From JBDTSW01 sp963807385 (GTDB lineage: Bacteria > Actinomycetota > Thermoleophilia > Solirubrobacterales > 70-9), in NCBI GenBank assembly GCA_963807385.1, contig CAWEBQ010000003.1:744001-808000 (forward strand): a DNA stretch of 64,000 bases, read 5' to 3'. Of this stretch, positions 62,995-64,000 are shown one piece after another. The position numbers were made by a program, and so were the translations under genes. Position 1 is the stretch's first letter. The number at the start of each line of letters is the position of its first letter. The notes below the pieces were generated by a model. It searched no databases. It worked only from the letters and a program-made list of their open reading frames with translations, and had not been told where the DNA came from.

Positions 62995-63034
62995 AGCCTC
63001 AGGTAGTCCATGGGCTACCCAGGGCTTCAGCGAA
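62987..63034 (+). repeat. 48-bp direct repeat, copy 2
   Basis: Identical to 62057-62104. The TGA stop of the nuclease-like gene (62992-62994) lies in its first bases. The LigD-like gene begins 21 bases later. Confidence 0.9.
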
Positions 63035-63054
63035 GGCGGACGTAGGATCGATGG

Positions 63055-64000
63055 GTGGCCGAGGACAAGCTTTCCGAGTACGAGCGCAGGCGGTCGTTCG
63101 ACCGTACGCCCGAGCCGGAGGGCGGCGCCGAGTCCGGTGATGGGGGACGGTTCGTGGTGCAGGAGCATCACGCCAGCAGGCTGCACTGGGACCTGCGGCT
63201 GGAGCGCGACGGGGTCGCCGTCTCGTGGGCGCTGCCGAAGGGGCTGCCCCCCCATCCGAAGGAGAACCGCCTCGCCGTCCATACCGAGGATCACCCGCTG
63301 GAGTACCTGACGTTCGAGGGCGAGATCCCGAAGGGGGAGTACGGCGGCGGAAAGATGACGGTCTGGGACAGCGGCACCTACGAGGCGCTCGAGTGGCACG
63401 ACAGGAAGATCACGGTCCTCCTCCACGGGGAGCGAGCGCGGGGCACCTACGGGCTCTTCCCGACGAAGGGGAAGAACTGGATGATCCACCGCATGGACCC
63501 GCCGCTCGATCCCGGGAGGGTCCCGATGCCGGAGCGCATCCAGCCGATGGCGGCGACGCTGGGCAAGCTCCCCCGCGACGACGGTGGCTGGGCCTATGAG
63601 CTCAAATGGGACGGCGTTCGCGCGATCGGCTACTCCGACTCGGGCCACCTGAGGCTCGAGAGCCGCAACGGTCGCGACATCACCTCGCAGTACCCCGAGA
63701 TCCGGCCACTCGCGGCGGAGCTCGGCGCGCTCCAGGTCGTGCTCGACGGCGAGATCGTCGCCTTCGACGAGCGGGGCAAGCCCGACTTCCAGCGCCTCCA
63801 GCGCCGCATGCACCTGGGTTCCGAGGGGGCCGTGCGCCGCCGGGCGGCCGACACCCCGGTCACCTACGTCCTCTTCGACCTCCTGTTCCTCGAGGGACGC
63901 GAGCTGCACGAGCTGTCCTACACGGACAGGCGCAAGCTGCTAGGCGAGCTGGGGCTCGACGGCCCGTCGTGGCAGACGCCCGCTTTCCATCGGGGCGACG
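63055..64000 (+). CDS. ligD: LigD-type ATP-dependent DNA ligase with N-terminal 3'-phosphoesterase, cut by the right edge
   Basis: 315 codons visible from a GTG at 63055. Residues about 25-150 form the LigD 3'-phosphoesterase domain: RFVVQEHHASRLHWDLRLE, SWALPKGLPP, and GEIPKGEYGGGKMTVWDSG with the catalytic His/Arg/Asp. A ligase domain follows with motif I ELKWDGVRA (adenylated Lys at 184), LESRNGRD and VVLDGEIVAFD. The order phosphoesterase-ligase is that of actinobacterial LigD proteins and PE-Lig variants; whether a polymerase domain follows cannot be seen. It acts in non-homologous end joining, with Ku. Confidence 0.93.
   Translation, partial: MAEDKLSEYERRRSFDRTPEPEGGAESGDGGRFVVQEHHASRLHWDLRLERDGVAVSWALPKGLPPHPKENRLAVHTEDHPLEYLTFEGEIPKGEYGGGKMTVWDSGTYEALEWHDRKITVLLHGERARGTYGLFPTKGKNWMIHRMDPPLDPGRVPMPERIQPMAATLGKLPRDDGGWAYELKWDGVRAIGYSDSGHLRLESRNGRDITSQYPEIRPLAAELGALQVVLDGEIVAFDERGKPDFQRLQRRMHLGSEGAVRRRAADTPVTYVLFDLLFLEGRELHELSYTDRRKLLGELGLDGPSWQTPAFHRGD

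Overview
The window is 64 kb of very GC-rich DNA with frequent GTG starts and genes that overlap by 1-4 bases. Several families are typical of Actinobacteria: CsoR, DUF5701, SHOCT, GYD, MmpL-type transporters, and the small PurL with separate PurS and PurQ. I infer a high-GC actinobacterium, most likely a deep-branching lineage such as Thermoleophilia. That placement is inference, because no rRNA gene is present.

The backbone is a dispersed de novo purine operon, all on the + strand: purD-purE-purB (8.5-11.6 kb), purC (17.9 kb), purS-purQ (20.4-21.3 kb), purL (48.4 kb), purF (55.9 kb) and purN-purH (59.0-61.2 kb). purM, purK and purA are not in the window. Between these genes lies an unusually dense set of sulfation genes. 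It comprises 13 sulfotransferase domains, six glycosyltransferase domains (two of them fused to sulfotransferases), a Cys-less asparagine-synthetase-like protein, and two lipoprotein sulfatases with intact CxPxR maturation motifs. Three large secreted FG-GAP / ASPIC-UnbV-type proteins accompany them. Nine of the sulfotransferases carry the motif set of tyrosylprotein sulfotransferases, and two look like heparan-sulfate-type enzymes. Some sulfation genes are physically coupled to purine genes: a sulfotransferase stop overlaps the purS start, another sulfotransferase begins directly after the purQ stop, and a sulfotransferase-sulfatase pair lies 36 bases upstream of purL.

Region by region: 1-6.9 kb holds a glycosyltransferase-sulfotransferase fusion (cut by the left edge), an FG-GAP protein, a small SnoaL-like protein and a cyclase-ATPase-TPR regulator. 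7.0-11.6 kb holds a GT4 glycosyltransferase, a GYD protein and purDEB. 11.6-17.8 kb holds a P450-csoR pair divergent from two sulfotransferases, then an Asn-synthetase-like/glycosyltransferase pair. 17.9-22.1 kb is a tight purC-DUF5701-ST-purS-purQ-ST run. 22.2-31.0 kb is an eight-gene operon of sulfotransferases and glycosyltransferases in which every junction overlaps. 31.0-44.9 kb is a mixed block: a SnoaL-like protein, a lipoprotein, a damaged TetR/cupin pair, a CSLREA protein, an MmpL transporter, membrane proteins, a CocE-type hydrolase, a subtilase, an alpha/beta hydrolase and a SHOCT protein. 45.0-55.8 kb holds two sulfotransferases, two sulfatases, purL and two FG-GAP proteins. 55.9-61.9 kb holds purF, recQ, purN, purH and a PhzF-like gene. 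62.0-64.0 kb holds tRNA-Lys, a nuclease-like gene bounded by 48-bp palindromic direct repeats, and the start of a LigD-type ligase.

The likely joint role of the sulfation genes is to build, decorate and turn over a sulfated cell-surface glycan or glycoprotein. No substrate can be read from the sequence. No PAPS-synthesis genes (cysN, cysD, cysC) are present.
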